A stretch of DNA of 9,754 nt from a bacterium (GCA_017394375.1 JAFPYV010000010.1:1-9754); one strand, 5' to 3'; positions 1-8,036 are shown, counted from the stretch's first letter. Translations and numbers: made by a program. Notes: generated by a model from the sequence alone, not told the origin.

Positions 1-1707
1 ATCATTGTCTTTTAATTCTTCATTTGATGGTTGATTATTAGCATCACCATTTGAATTATTACTATCAGTTATTTTTATATTTTCTGTTAATTCATTAATT
101 GCTTTTCTTAATTCATCTGACTTCTTAACAATTTCAGCAATTTCAGCATTTAGTTTATTAATGTCAATCTTTGGAGTTTCATCTTTCTTTTCCACATATT
201 TAGCAACATTTAAAGAATAATCATTTTCTTTAATAACATCAACTTTTACCATTTTTGCAATGTATTGGACATCCTTCTTATCATGATAAATTGCAACAAT
301 TTTGTTGATGTTATCATCAGTTAATTTGTTGTTATTCTTAACTTTAATAAATTCATTGCTTGCATCAATAAAAAAGATTTCATCACTGTTATTACGATTC
401 TTTCTTAACACCATAATATCAGTTGCAATGCCCGTACCAAAGAATAAATTCATTGGTAATTGGATAATGCAATCAATATAACCATTATTAACTAAATATT
501 CGCGAATTTTCTTTTCTGCTCCCCCTCTGTATAAAATGCCAGGGAAGCATACTATGCAGGCTGTACCTTTTTCACTTAAATAATAAAGTGCATGCATAAT
601 AAAAGCAAGATCAGCTTTGGTTTTTGGTGCTAATTCACCTGCTGGAGCAAAACGTGGATCATTAATTAAAGTTGGGTCATCTTTTCCCACTCATTTAATG
701 GAATAAGGTGGATTAGAAACAATGATGTCAAACTTTTTACCGTTTTCTACTTCATCTTTAAATTTAGGATCAATTAATGTATCAGCATTGGCAATTTTAA
801 AGTTGGAAGGAGAAACATCATGCAAGAACATATTCATTCGACATAGGTTATAAGTTGTAGAATTAATTTCTTGTCCCTTTAAAGTTAATGACGTACTATT
901 ATCTTTTCCTAATAACTTAATTGCTTGTAGCAATAATGATCCACTACCACATGCTGGGTCATAAATGCGATTAATTTCAGTCGCAGGATTTTTAAAGTTA
1001 CTAATTGCTAATCGCATTAGTAAATTACTTACTTCTTGGGGAGTAAAAAATTCTCCTCCACTTTTACCAGCATTTGAAGAATACATACTAATCAAAAATT
1101 CATATGCATCCCCAAAGGGATCAACATTAGCTTGGTCATAAGATCCAATTTGCATTTCGTCAATCTTTTGTAGTAAATCTACTAATTTTTGGTTGATGTC
1201 TTTGGTGTTATCACTCTTATTACCAACTAACTTATTTAAATTAAAATCAGCAAATAGTCCTTTAAAGTTGTCAAATGTTGGACTATTCTTTACATAATCT
1301 TCAATATGTTTAAAGATATCTAGTAAATGAATATTTAATTCCTTATCTTCAGGAGCATTTTTTACCACATTACAAAATAATTCACTAGGTTTAATAAAAA
1401 AGCCAAACTTATCAACAATTGCGTCTTTTTTACTTAATGCTTTTTCATCATCCATATTGGCATAATCAACTGGAGTAGTTTCTTTCTTAAAAGCATTAAT
1501 TAATTTTTGGGATAAGTATTTGTAGAACATGATGGTAAGCACATAAACTTTAAAGTCTCAACCATCAACGCTACCTCTTAAACTATTAGCAATATCCCAA
1601 ATTTTTTTGTGGATTTCTTCGCGTTGTTTATTAGCATCATTAGCTTTTAGTTCACTTTGTTTTATCGTATCTGCTAATTTATTTAAATTACTTTCTTCAT
1701 TTTCCAT
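1..1707 (-). CDS. hsdM: Type I restriction-modification DNA methyltransferase subunit HsdM (partial, runs off left edge)
   Basis: This is the modification subunit of a type I restriction-modification enzyme. It transfers a methyl group from S-adenosylmethionine to the N6 of adenine, at a site chosen by HsdS, and works in an M2S or R2M2S complex in the cytoplasm. Read with TGA as Trp, 569 codons are open to the window edge. An N-terminal helical HsdM_N region (about residues 1-180) is followed by the [10 protein letters not shown] segment (217-226), SAM-binding motif I DPACGSG (250-256) and catalytic motif IV NPPY (332-335). The C-terminal part is rich in Lys, Asn and Asp and probably ends just outside the window. 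The ATG at 1707 is preceded by AAAGGAAA at good spacing. An in-frame TGA (Trp) follows NPPYSIK, so a standard-code reading would cut the protein there. It is divergent from the Fic module. The only hsdS in the window (8425-9426) is broken, so its specificity partner must be elsewhere or is missing. Confidence 0.95.
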
Positions 1708-1791
1708 TATTGTTATTTCCTTTCGATCTTTTATTTATTAACTTAAGTTATTAATTGATAATGTATAAATATTTATCATTTAAATAACTAG

Positions 1792-1836
1792 ATTATAATA
1801 ACATAGATGAAAAAGATATTTTAATTATTTTTCATC
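1792..1836 (-). promoter_or_regulatory. Putative hsdM promoter with upstream inverted repeat
   Basis: On the minus strand 1792-1797 reads TATAAT, about 85 bases before the hsdM start; no good -35 box is seen at the usual distance. Just upstream of it is a perfect 9-bp inverted repeat, GATGAAAAA (1806-1814) and TTTTTCATC (1828-1836), with a 13-base spacer. It lies where an operator could sit, but AT-rich DNA makes such repeats fairly easy by chance. The role is inferred. Confidence 0.35.
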
Positions 1837-2150
1837 GAATCAAAAAATCCTAAAGAAAAATTACTAAAAATTAAAATGGATCAATTTAAAGTAAATAATG
1901 AAATTAATCCGTATTTAATGATTAAATTAAATCCATAACTGCTTTTCATAATTATTAATAATTTATTTAAGGATGTTTGATAAAACTTACTCAATTTTTT
2001 TATCATATTTCTTAATTTTAAGTGCTAATATTAACTAAAATTATTATGAATTTTTATTTGGAATTGTCAATTATAACGAAAATTATTTTAAAATATTGGT
2101 CTAAATAAAAAAAAGAACCGATTTAATATATGTCCTAGTAATTTTCAATT

Positions 2151-2180
2151 TATAATAAATATGACAAATAAAGGATAGGT
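2151..2180 (+). promoter_or_regulatory. Putative promoter -10 box and ribosome binding site of the small ORF/Fic operon
   Basis: A TATAAT box lies at 2151-2156, 31 bases before the ATG at 2187. The purine-rich AAAGGATAGG at 2170-2179 is a good Shine-Dalgarno sequence about 7 bases from that ATG. No clear -35 hexamer is visible. The downstream fic gene has no strong site of its own, so one transcript for both genes is likely. Confidence 0.5.
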
Positions 2181-2186
2181 GATTTT

Positions 2187-2309
2187 ATGGATGATGATAA
2201 ATTCATTATTACTGAAGAATTTATAAAGAATAGTAGTAAAAATTTTCGAAATGAAGAAGCCTATGAAACTTTTATTAAACCATTGATAAGGTCTTTAGGC
2301 AAAAAGTAA
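2187..2309 (+). CDS. Small hypothetical protein, 40 aa, upstream partner of the Fic protein
   Basis: A short ORF of 40 residues with a strong Shine-Dalgarno (AAAGGATAGG) and a TATAAT box at sensible distance. The product starts MDDDKFIITEEF and ends SLGKK; it is hydrophilic, of mixed charge, with no membrane segment or signal peptide. I do not recognise the family. It ends 15 bases before the ATG of the Fic/Doc gene, and that gene has a weak ribosome site, so translational coupling is likely. Position and size fit a small antitoxin, as in Phd-Doc and FicA-FicT pairs, but no Phd fold or clear Fic-inhibitory helix motif ([S/T]xxxE[G/N]) can be read from it. It could also be the remnant of a longer antitoxin. 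The function is inference from context only. Confidence 0.55.
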   Translation: MDDDKFIITEEFIKNSSKNFRNEEAYETFIKPLIRSLGKK

Positions 2310-2324
2310 TTCAATTCATAATTG

Positions 2325-3005
2325 ATGAAAAAAATTCGTGTTGCTTACATAAAAAATAATAACAACCTGCAAGTAGCAACTAATTTCATAAAATTGATTT
2401 TAACTAGGACAAATAGTTTTTTAAAAATAAATGGTGAAATTAATGACGAAAAAGTTAAAAATGTAATTAACAATAACGAAAGTGTTAATTGCATTTTTTA
2501 TAGCCATTTTTTACCCCCGCAAAATGCTGAAATAGTTTTTAAAAAGTTTGATATTGAATCATTCTATAAACAAATAGATTTTTTTATCGAAGATGTATAT
2601 GATGATTTAGATTTATTATCATCAGAACCTTATGATAAAGAAAATAATGCAGAAATTAAGAGTATTCTGCGAAATAATTGTCTTGTCTTTGAGATGAATC
2701 CACCAAAAGATTTAATATCATTTTTCGTTAAAATTTTCTTTGATATTTTAACCGGACACCGACTTAAAAACGGTAATAAAAGAGTTGCTACATTATTACT
2801 TCATAAATTGTGTTATCACTATGGTTTTTTTCTAATAAGTTCATTAGCAAAAAATTCATACGACGGTTGGAAAAATAATGAAACTAAAATTATTGAATTT
2901 ATAGAAGAGTACCAAAAAACCCATTCAACAGAAAAAATACAAACTAAAATATATAAGTGGTTAATGGATAATTTATATATTGCAAATAATTTCGAAGAAC
3001 AATAA
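2325..3005 (+). CDS. Fic/Doc family protein (putative toxin or nucleotidyl-/phosphotransferase)
   Basis: A 226-residue protein carrying a variant Fic core motif, HRLKNGNKR at residues 145-153, followed by the hydrophobic VATLLL helix. The family consensus is HxFx[D/N][A/G]NK[R/G]. The catalytic His, the Asn-Lys pair and the final Arg are present, while the usual Phe after His is Leu. Fic enzymes attach AMP or another phosphate-containing group to target proteins. Doc is the short branch that phosphorylates EF-Tu and acts as a toxin. Here the motif sits late, after an N-terminal region of about 140 residues that I do not recognise and that looks unlike compact Doc (about 126 aa). ATG 2325 is preferred over the TTG at 2322; a TAA at 2319 blocks any longer start. 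It lies 15 bases after a 40-codon ORF. It contains no Trp TGA codons. An IS relic begins 36 bases past the stop. Fic membership is fairly sure; activity and target are not. Confidence 0.75.
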   Translation: MKKIRVAYIKNNNNLQVATNFIKLILTRTNSFLKINGEINDEKVKNVINNNESVNCIFYSHFLPPQNAEIVFKKFDIESFYKQIDFFIEDVYDDLDLLSSEPYDKENNAEIKSILRNNCLVFEMNPPKDLISFFVKIFFDILTGHRLKNGNKRVATLLLHKLCYHYGFFLISSLAKNSYDGWKNNETKIIEFIEEYQKTHSTEKIQTKIYKWLMDNLYIANNFEEQ

Positions 3006-3041
3006 AAATAAACTAGAACATAAATTTAAATAAAATTTAAT

Positions 3042-3073
3042 TAGACTAGGACATTAAAATTGGACAATAATTC
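3042..3073 (+). repeat. Left terminal inverted repeat of the IS3-family element
   Basis: Starts TAGACTAGGACATTAAAA and continues with TTGGACAATAATTC. It matches the reverse complement of 4322-4353 at most positions, with scattered mismatches. Transposase would bind here. Confidence 0.75.
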
Positions 3074-3097
3074 TTTCAAAGAAAGGAAGGATTATTG
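3065..3097 (+). promoter_or_regulatory. Hairpin enclosing the orfA ribosome binding site
   Basis: CAATAAT (3065-3071) pairs with ATTATTG (3091-3097), and CTTTC (3073-3077) pairs with GAAAG (3081-3085). The loop and bulge hold the purine-rich GAAAGGAAGG, the orfA Shine-Dalgarno. In IS10 and IS50 similar end-proximal structures hide the ribosome site when transcription enters from outside. The same role is inferred here. Confidence 0.45.
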
Positions 3098-3104
3098 TTT
3101 TTTT

Positions 3105-3785
3105 ATATCTAAACAATTAAAACTAGAACAATGACTTGAATTATTCAATATCTATGAAACACTTGGTATGCAAACCATATGATTCAAATATAGAACTTAT
3201 CGAAAAATTATAAAGACATTAAGTATTTATGTTTCAAAAAATACAACATATTTTTGTGCCAAAATAGAGATATCAAGACATTAATTTTTATGACTGGTAA
3301 AGCGTCAAAGTAGTTGCCCTAAAAATTCCAAAAATAAGATTTAAATTTGAAAAGAATTTATGGACGAAATTGGCATGAATGAAGTAACTAATATTTTTAA
3401 GAAAATGGTGGATGATGGAAATGAAGATTTTATTGATACAATCAAAGAAATTATTAAGAAAAAAATCCGATTTATCTTCGCGAAAAAGGCCAGTATTTTA
3501 GGCACTTCTAAGTCATCTATTTGTAATCTTCGAAATTGAAAAGAAAAGTCGCATAATAAACGTAAATCCAAGAAGCAAAAACTAGCCAATATGATTTATG
3601 ACATTCTTGTAAAACACTATTTCAAAGTTGGTTGGGAATGAATTGCCCAAATAATGCTTACAAAGTATGGAATTCCCATTTTTGGACGCCAAATTGGCAG
3701 AATCATGCATGAAAATCATTTGGCTTGTGAAATTAAAGTATCACGTAAATTCCGGAAAGAAAAGACACAACTGCAATGATTCTAG
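3105..3785 (+). pseudogene. IS3-family transposase OrfA (pseudogene)
   Basis: OrfA of IS3 elements is the DNA-binding N-terminal part of the transposase. One frame can be followed from about 3105 to the TAG at 3783. The first part reads SKQLKLEQWLELFNIYETLG and onward to ISRH, then meets TAA at 3282 and again at 3342. The part from ATG 3360 (MDEIGMNEVTNIFKKMVDDG) runs to the end and holds a basic, helical segment. The expected ATG start at 3105 reads ATA, after a good Shine-Dalgarno. Three TGA codons in the 3' part and others upstream read as Trp. Its 3' end overlaps orfB by about 10 bases in the -1 frame, the usual IS3 arrangement for a programmed frameshift. It is dead because of the two TAA stops and the lost start. 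Confidence 0.75.
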
Positions 3786-4304
3786 ATCTAGTAAAAAGAG
3801 ATTACGATAATAAAAATCATAAACAAATTATCCGTGCTAGCGATGTAACTTATATCTTTGCAACCTACGATACACCCCAAAATTTTGTTTACCTTTATGT
3901 AATAATTAATCATCGTACTAAGAAAATTAAATCATGAGAATTATCAATGTACAATGATGAAAAATTAATCATTGATTCATTTACTGCTATTAAGCATGAA
4001 CTTGCTGGTTCTATTGTTCATACTGACTATGGGGCAGATTACACATCAAAATCATATCAAAACATGCTTTGCTAGTATCACGCTGCTCAATCAATGTCAC
4101 GAGTTGGAAATTCGCTTGATAACCGTGATATTGAATTTTGATTCAGTATCTTAAAACTGAATTAATTTATCTGTTAGATATTAAGAGAATGTTATTTGTC
4201 CAATTAAGGTAAGCAATTGCTGATTATATTTATTATTACAGCAATGTAAGGATTCAAAAAAATTGAACTGGATGACACCAGTTCAATATAAAAATCAATT
4301 ATAA
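3776..4304 (+). pseudogene. IS3-family transposase OrfB, DDE integrase core (pseudogene)
   Basis: The catalytic half of the transposase, an rve/integrase-core domain. The first Asp is in ASDVTYI (family form TDVTYL), the second in VHTDYGADYTS (family form HSDxGxQYTS) and the Glu in GNSLDNRDIEFWFSILKTEL. The C-terminus matches the usual form, ending in MTPVQYKNQL and TAA at 4302. All three catalytic residues survive. The frame is broken by TAG at 4073 (probably an old CAG, before YHAAQSMSR), a frameshift near 4145-4155, TAA at about 4218 and a further 1-base slip in the A run at 4256-4262. It starts inside the end of orfA, -1 frame. Confidence 0.8.
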
Positions 4305-4310
4305 TAAAAA

Positions 4311-4353
4311 ACATGAAATTTGAATTTTTGTCCAAATTTCATGTCCTAGTTTA
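4311..4353 (+). repeat. Right terminal inverted repeat with perfect 12-bp hairpin
   Basis: The right IS end (about 4322-4353) matches the left end inverted. Overlapping its inner edge, ACATGAAATTTG (4311-4322) and CAAATTTCATGT (4333-4344) form a perfect 12-bp hairpin with a 10-base loop. The same hairpin, with one mismatch, ends the relic at 5385-5418, so it is part of the element. It may stop transcription leaving the IS, although no good T run follows. Confidence 0.65.
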
Positions 4354-4400
4354 AGTATCAGATTCCTTTATCTTTTTTTATAAACTTTTATAAGTTCTAT

Positions 4401-4697
4401 TTATGCAACATTAACCAAAATGATAACTAAAATGAAGAAAATAATTACTGGAATGACAAAATAAAACAGTCATTTTAAACGTCAATTACCACCCCGTCTC
4501 ACATAATTAGCCATTCCTGGCCGCGTGGAAAAATAATAACGCAAATCCTTTGATTTTTCTTTGATCTCTTGTTTAATATTGGCTAAAATAAAAGGATTTT
4601 GGGATTCATCTTTTGCCTTCTTTGCTTTTTTAGTTAGAATGCTAATGACGATTAAAAGAATGAGCATAAAGAATAAAGAAAATACCAAAGATAACAC
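4401..4697 (-). CDS. Small two-helix membrane protein, hypothetical (5' end probably frameshifted)
   Basis: I do not recognise the family. From the GTG at 4697 it encodes 98 residues: a membrane helix (VFSLFFMLILLIVISIL), a charged Lys-rich cytoplasmic segment of about 55 residues (TKKAKKAKDESQ ... RPGMANYVRRGGNWRLKW), and a second helix (LFYFVIPVIIFFILVIILV) close to the end. Two TGA codons code for Trp. The GTG start has no Shine-Dalgarno. A different frame begins at ATG 4734 and gives MKKQTMEYKVIISVIFGIFF, also a good start of a membrane helix, before hitting TAG. One base change near 4650-4680 would join it to the main frame inside the first helix. The true gene is therefore probably 4401-4734 with a 1-base lesion. 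It lies alone between two IS relics, on the minus strand. Confidence 0.5.
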
Positions 4698-4734
4698 TAA
4701 TAATTACTTTATATTCCATAGTTTGTTTTTTCAT

Positions 4735-5109
4735 CCATTCTTTTATTATTCATCGTTATTAACTATATTTTATTAATAAGTAATTGCTAATTAATGATTA
4801 AAATTTAAAAGCTAAAATAGCTACTAATGGTAGATGCTAAATTTTGATTTTGAAAAAGCTTACATGTTTAATGCTTCTTTTAATAAAGTTATGATTTTTA
4901 TTGATTAGCAGCAGTAGATTGTACAGTTACTTTTTTGTTAAGTTAATTAATAATAAAAACAATTATTGTTGAAATTTAGGAAACTGTGACTTTATTTAAT
5001 TAATAAACCGCACTGGTTTTAAACGATAAATAATCTTCTTGCAAAATGAACTGAGAGACTTAATTGATACTATTATAATAACATTTAAAATTTGTAACCT
5101 TATCTAAAA
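4735..5109. other. AT-rich spacer without a recognisable gene
   Basis: No ORF of useful length is seen on either strand once stops TAA and TAG are applied. Only short fragments remain, such as KKVTVQSTAANQ on the minus strand near 4910-4945, which is preceded by a stop. The left part of the second IS relic may begin somewhere in the last 100 bases, but I cannot align it with confidence. Confidence 0.5.
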
Positions 5110-5421
5110 AATATCATGATTAACCAATCTAGACTGCTGATGATAGTTATATTCTTGCAACATATGACTTACCTAAAATTTTGTTTATCTTTTAGTCATA
5201 ACTATTCATACCAAAAAAGAATTGAAGAATGATAATTATCAAAATGTAATGATGCAAAGTTAAGCATTAATTTTTTGATGCTATTAAAGATCAACTTTGA
5301 TAATTAATTGCTAATTGCATTGATTATTATAACAATATAAAAATACAAGAAATTGGGTTCAATAACTCCAACTAAAAATAAAAAACATGAAATTTGAATT
5401 TTTATCCAAACTTCATGTCCT
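5110..5421 (+). mobile_element. Truncated relic of an IS3-family element related to the one at 3042-4353
   Basis: Similarity to orfB of the neighbouring IS is clear at DNA and protein level. Here ILATYDLPKILFIF corresponds to IFATYDTPQNFVYLY. KNWRMIIIKM matches KSWELSMYNDEK, and FFDAIKDQL matches SFTAIKHEL. The block with the second Asp and the Glu is gone (an internal deletion), then ANCIDYYNNIKIQ matches ADYIYYYSNVRIQ. The right end keeps the terminal hairpin, ACATGAAATTTG (5385-5396) and CAAACTTCATGT (5407-5418), and the outer ATGTCC. Several stops are present. No left end was found. It is in the same orientation as the larger copy but more worn, so it is probably the older insertion. Confidence 0.8.
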
Positions 5422-5449
5422 TCTTTATATTTCACAACTAAGTTGTATT

Positions 5450-6709
5450 TTATTTATCTGAATCTTTATCAAGTCCTAACTTAATTTGATAATTTTTTAG
5501 GTAAGACAACATGCTTAGCAAACCTAATTGGACATAGGCATAATGAAATTTAACATCAGGGTGTTTTTCATTTCAAAGATCAGGATTATTATAATTAAAT
5601 GCCATTTGGACAATTAAAGGATAGGAGTTTTCTTGTTGAATTACTTGTTCATTATTCCATAAATTTTGAAAGATAGTTAGTCAATGTCTAGCTTGATTAT
5701 TAATTAAAGATGTAATTGTTGCTCCAATACATAAAAAGAAAATAATGGCAATTAATAATAAAATTCAGCAACTTATATATAACGAGTATGCCATGTGGGG
5801 ATTTTGATGTGTAAATAGAGTTGATAGTACTCCTGTTATAATCATTGCAATAATAAAAATCACTCATCAACTAATGTAAAAAATTCATTTATAAAAATGT
5901 CTTTTAATTAATCAACTAATATTCTTTGCTAATTTAAAATCAAAATAAATTGGTTTGTTTGGATTAATAATTTTGCAATAATTAAAGCTTAATTCATTTT
6001 TAACATAAGACGGAAAAAATAAATAATAAATGCTAGCAATTTGTTGTTGATAAATTGTTTTATCATGAATTTGATTTTCTTTACTTCTTTTAGTTACTAA
6101 ATTATCTTTTTGAAAAGTGCAATTATGCAATTGTTTAAATTTAGTTGGATTTGTTTGATATTGCTTAATTTGCGTGAAGATAATCACTAAGCCCCATAAC
6201 AAATCAACTGATTTAAAGATGCTTAAAGGATAATCAATTTGTCATTGATAAGGATTATTAGCATAAAAACATAATCTGATTAAATCAGGATATAGCGTTG
6301 AATCAGCAACTAAATAACCACTATTAACTGCATTGTGAAATAGTACTAAATAATTTGCTTTAAATTTATTAGTTATTATTTGCATGAATAATAATAAACA
6401 AGTAATAATAACTGCCCCCAATAAACAACAACAAATACCTGCTACTACTAATCATAAATGACCAGAATCAATTCCTTTCCTATTTCAAAGTAATTGAAAA
6501 AACATTAAGATAATTCCAATTAAACAGGAACCAATTGTGCCTACCCCCATGATTCAATAAGTAATCAACTTAGTTCTTTTTCATCATCAATAGTCATGTG
6601 AGATACGGAAATGAAAATTATTTATCTTATCTTTGATAAACAAAACAGATAAATCCATTTTTCAGACTTCATTAATTCTTTTGGTAGTATTAAATTGCAA
6701 ACTTATCAT
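5450..6709 (-). CDS. Four-helix membrane protein with internal tandem duplication, function unknown
   Basis: An intact 419-residue frame from ATG 6709; ATG 6658 (402 aa) is the alternative. Neither has a strong Shine-Dalgarno, but residues before the second ATG resemble the matching place in repeat 2, so I prefer 6709. Membrane helices are at about 48-73, 85-113, 275-299 and 308-337. Each pair is followed by a soluble segment of similar pattern: residues 140-185 (YPDLIRLCFYANNPYQW) align without gaps with 363-408 (YPLIVQMAFNYNNPDLW). The offset is 223 throughout and holds for YP, NNP, W, P, GL and KxYQ. Many TGA codons serve as Trp. I do not recognise the family and no enzymatic motif is seen. 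The gene starts 45 bases after the stop of the exported-protein pseudogene on the same strand, so the two probably shared a transcript. Its survival beside broken neighbours suggests it is still in use. Confidence 0.85.
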
Positions 6710-6754
6710 ACAAATCCATTTTAATAGAATTGCTTTTTTTGATTAGTTGAGTAA

Positions 6755-7841
6755 TTATTGGAGTAATACTGAAACTAGTAAACTAGTTAATCCTAATACT
6801 GCACATGCAGCAGGAAATACTCAACTTAAGGCACTTACACTGGCTGCTGTAGTAGTTAGTGCAACTGAAATTTTAGCAATTGCTCCTCCTAAATCAAAAG
6901 CATGCACAAAATCTACGTAAGCATATGATCAACCAACTTGATTAGCATCAGATTCTTGTGTGTCATTATAAAATGCTAATCCACCAGCAGTGGCTCCTGT
7001 TATTGCTGCAATAACTGCACTTCCATTTGCTCAAACCAATGATGAACCGCAAGTTCAAAATGCCATAAAATACATACAGGCACTAAAGATTCCAGCTGCT
7101 ACAGCAACTCCGCTTAATGTATCGACAGCATCACTAACTTTGTTTATACTATCGCTTACAGTGAATGTACTAGAATAGAGATTTAAAGTAGGATATTGGT
7201 TTTCATATAAGCAAACATTCTTATTCAATTCTTCTTTTTTCAATAATTCGTTGTGCTTTTTAGCTTCGTTGCAAAGATATGCGTCAATTTCCGGTGTATA
7301 TTTAGAACCTGCTATTTTATTAACAATCTCACTCAAATTATTAATATTTAGGTGATGATTTTGAATATTTGTATCCATTTCAAGCATTGCATTTTTCGCT
7401 TGATTTTGTTCTTTAACAGAAAGTCCACTCATTAATTTTGCAGTTTTTGCTAAGTTAGCATCAAAGACTTCTTTTTCATGTGCATCTTTTTGAGAAATAC
7501 CATTTGCAGTTTGAATCAAACTAACAAGTGAATTATGTTCGTTTAATTTGTAATGTTCTAGATTAACAAAAGATTTTTGAACAAAATCAGTATTTTTTAT
7601 TATTATTTACCCAAACTGTTGACAAATCATGATTCACCACATTTTTTAATAGGTTTGCACTTCCATTATCAAAAGAAGAGTGTTGAGAACTGCTTGTAGC
7701 ATTAGATTCACAATTAGTTAAACTTTTACTACTCATTTAAATTGGTATAGTGATTCCTGTAATAGCAATTGAACCTACACATATACCTATCAAAGTTTGC
7801 TTTCAAATTTTACCTATTACTTTCTTGATTTTTTTAAACAT
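6755..7841 (-). pseudogene. Exported helical protein with several hydrophobic segments (pseudogene)
   Basis: The ATG at 7841 after TTAAGGATG starts a signal-like leader: a basic MFKKIKKVIGKIWK followed by the hydrophobic LIGICVGSIAITGITIPI. It is cut by TAA at 7737. The same frame resumes with MSSKSLTNCESNATSSSQ. A 1-base slip in an A6 run (7593-7598 on the plus strand) then shifts into the frame that stays open to TAA at 6755. Removing one A gives NNNKNTDFVQKSF and a continuous protein of about 360 residues. The middle (about 120 residues) is polar and helical. The last 150 residues hold long Ala/Gly-rich hydrophobic stretches (VAVAAGIFSACMYFMAFW, AVIAAITGATAGGLAFY, and a C-terminal one ending LTSLLVSVLLQ). 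No lipobox cysteine is seen next to the leader. The layout recalls helical pore-forming proteins, but no family was recognised and that idea is weak. Two lesions make a functional product unlikely. Confidence 0.7.
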
Positions 7842-7985
7842 TTTATACATCCTTAATCTTATAAAATCATAAACAATTAAATTTTATATTCAATTTTTAA
7901 TAAGTGTTTATTTAAAAATACTAAAAAATTAACGGAAACTTTCAAAATTTTAGATTTTGTGGGTATTAAACCATTTATTAAATGC

Positions 7986-8019
7986 AAATGACATTCAAAA
8001 AGTTGTCATTTTTTATAAT
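7986..8019 (+). promoter_or_regulatory. Palindrome overlapping promoter, copy 1
   Basis: AAATGACA (7986-7993) and TGTCATTT (8004-8011) form an 8-bp inverted repeat with a 10-base spacer. It runs straight into a T tract and the TATAAT box at 8014-8019. The block GTTGTCATT + T tract + ATAATTA recurs at 9455-9475 in front of a related gene. The palindrome lies about 40 bases before the ATG at 8037, at the -35 position, so an operator is my first reading. By shape it could also be an intrinsic terminator. Confidence 0.55.
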
Positions 8020-8036
8020 TACATTGTGAGGATGAA

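Larger units (their letters stand above)
1708..2186. other. Divergent intergenic region between hsdM and the Fic module
   Basis: No convincing gene is seen in this stretch. It holds the hsdM leader and candidate promoter, a 20-codon ATG ORF at 1877-1939 with no clear ribosome binding site (not called), and the promoter of the small ORF at 2187. Near its right end, TATGTCCTAGTA (about 2129-2140) matches the outer end of the right inverted repeat of the IS at 3042-4353, and TCAATTATAA (about 2067) matches bases just inside that end. An old IS remnant may therefore contribute to this spacer. Confidence 0.5.
3042..4353 (+). mobile_element. Degenerate IS3-family insertion sequence (about 1.3 kb)
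   Basis: The element is bounded by imperfect inverted repeats of about 32 bp: the left end begins TAGACTAGGACAT and the right end, on the reverse strand, begins TAAACTAGGACAT. Between them are two overlapping reading frames (orfA, orfB) with an IS3-type DDE transposase in orfB. The length is usual for the family (1.2-1.5 kb). Both frames are broken by stops and frameshifts, so the copy cannot move by itself. I could not find matching direct repeats of 3-4 bp outside the ends, in keeping with an old insertion. It follows the fic stop by only 36 bases. Confidence 0.85.

Noticed and set aside
1877..1939. 20-codon ATG ORF (MDQFKVNNEINPYLM...)
   Set aside because: No clear ribosome site or similarity; expected by chance in AT-rich DNA.
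3341..3589. Minus-strand ORF of 82 codons
   Set aside because: It is the antisense shadow of the IS orfA frame, which reads sensibly on the plus strand.
3972..4154. Plus-strand ORF of 60 codons inside the IS
   Set aside because: It is another frame of orfB; the true frame shows the DDE motifs.
3038..4356. Target-site duplication around the IS
   Set aside because: The 3-4 bases outside the two ends do not match at any nearby boundary.
4561..4776. Plus-strand ORF of 71 codons
   Set aside because: It is antisense to the small membrane protein and has no ribosome site.
6990..7178. Plus-strand Ala/Thr-rich ORF of 62 codons
   Set aside because: It is antisense to the Ala-rich C-terminal part of the exported-protein pseudogene.
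7986..8014. Simple intrinsic terminator
   Set aside because: The shape fits, but no plus-strand gene ends before it, and the second copy also precedes a gene and overlaps a TATAAT box. I listed it as a regulatory site and leave termination as an alternative.
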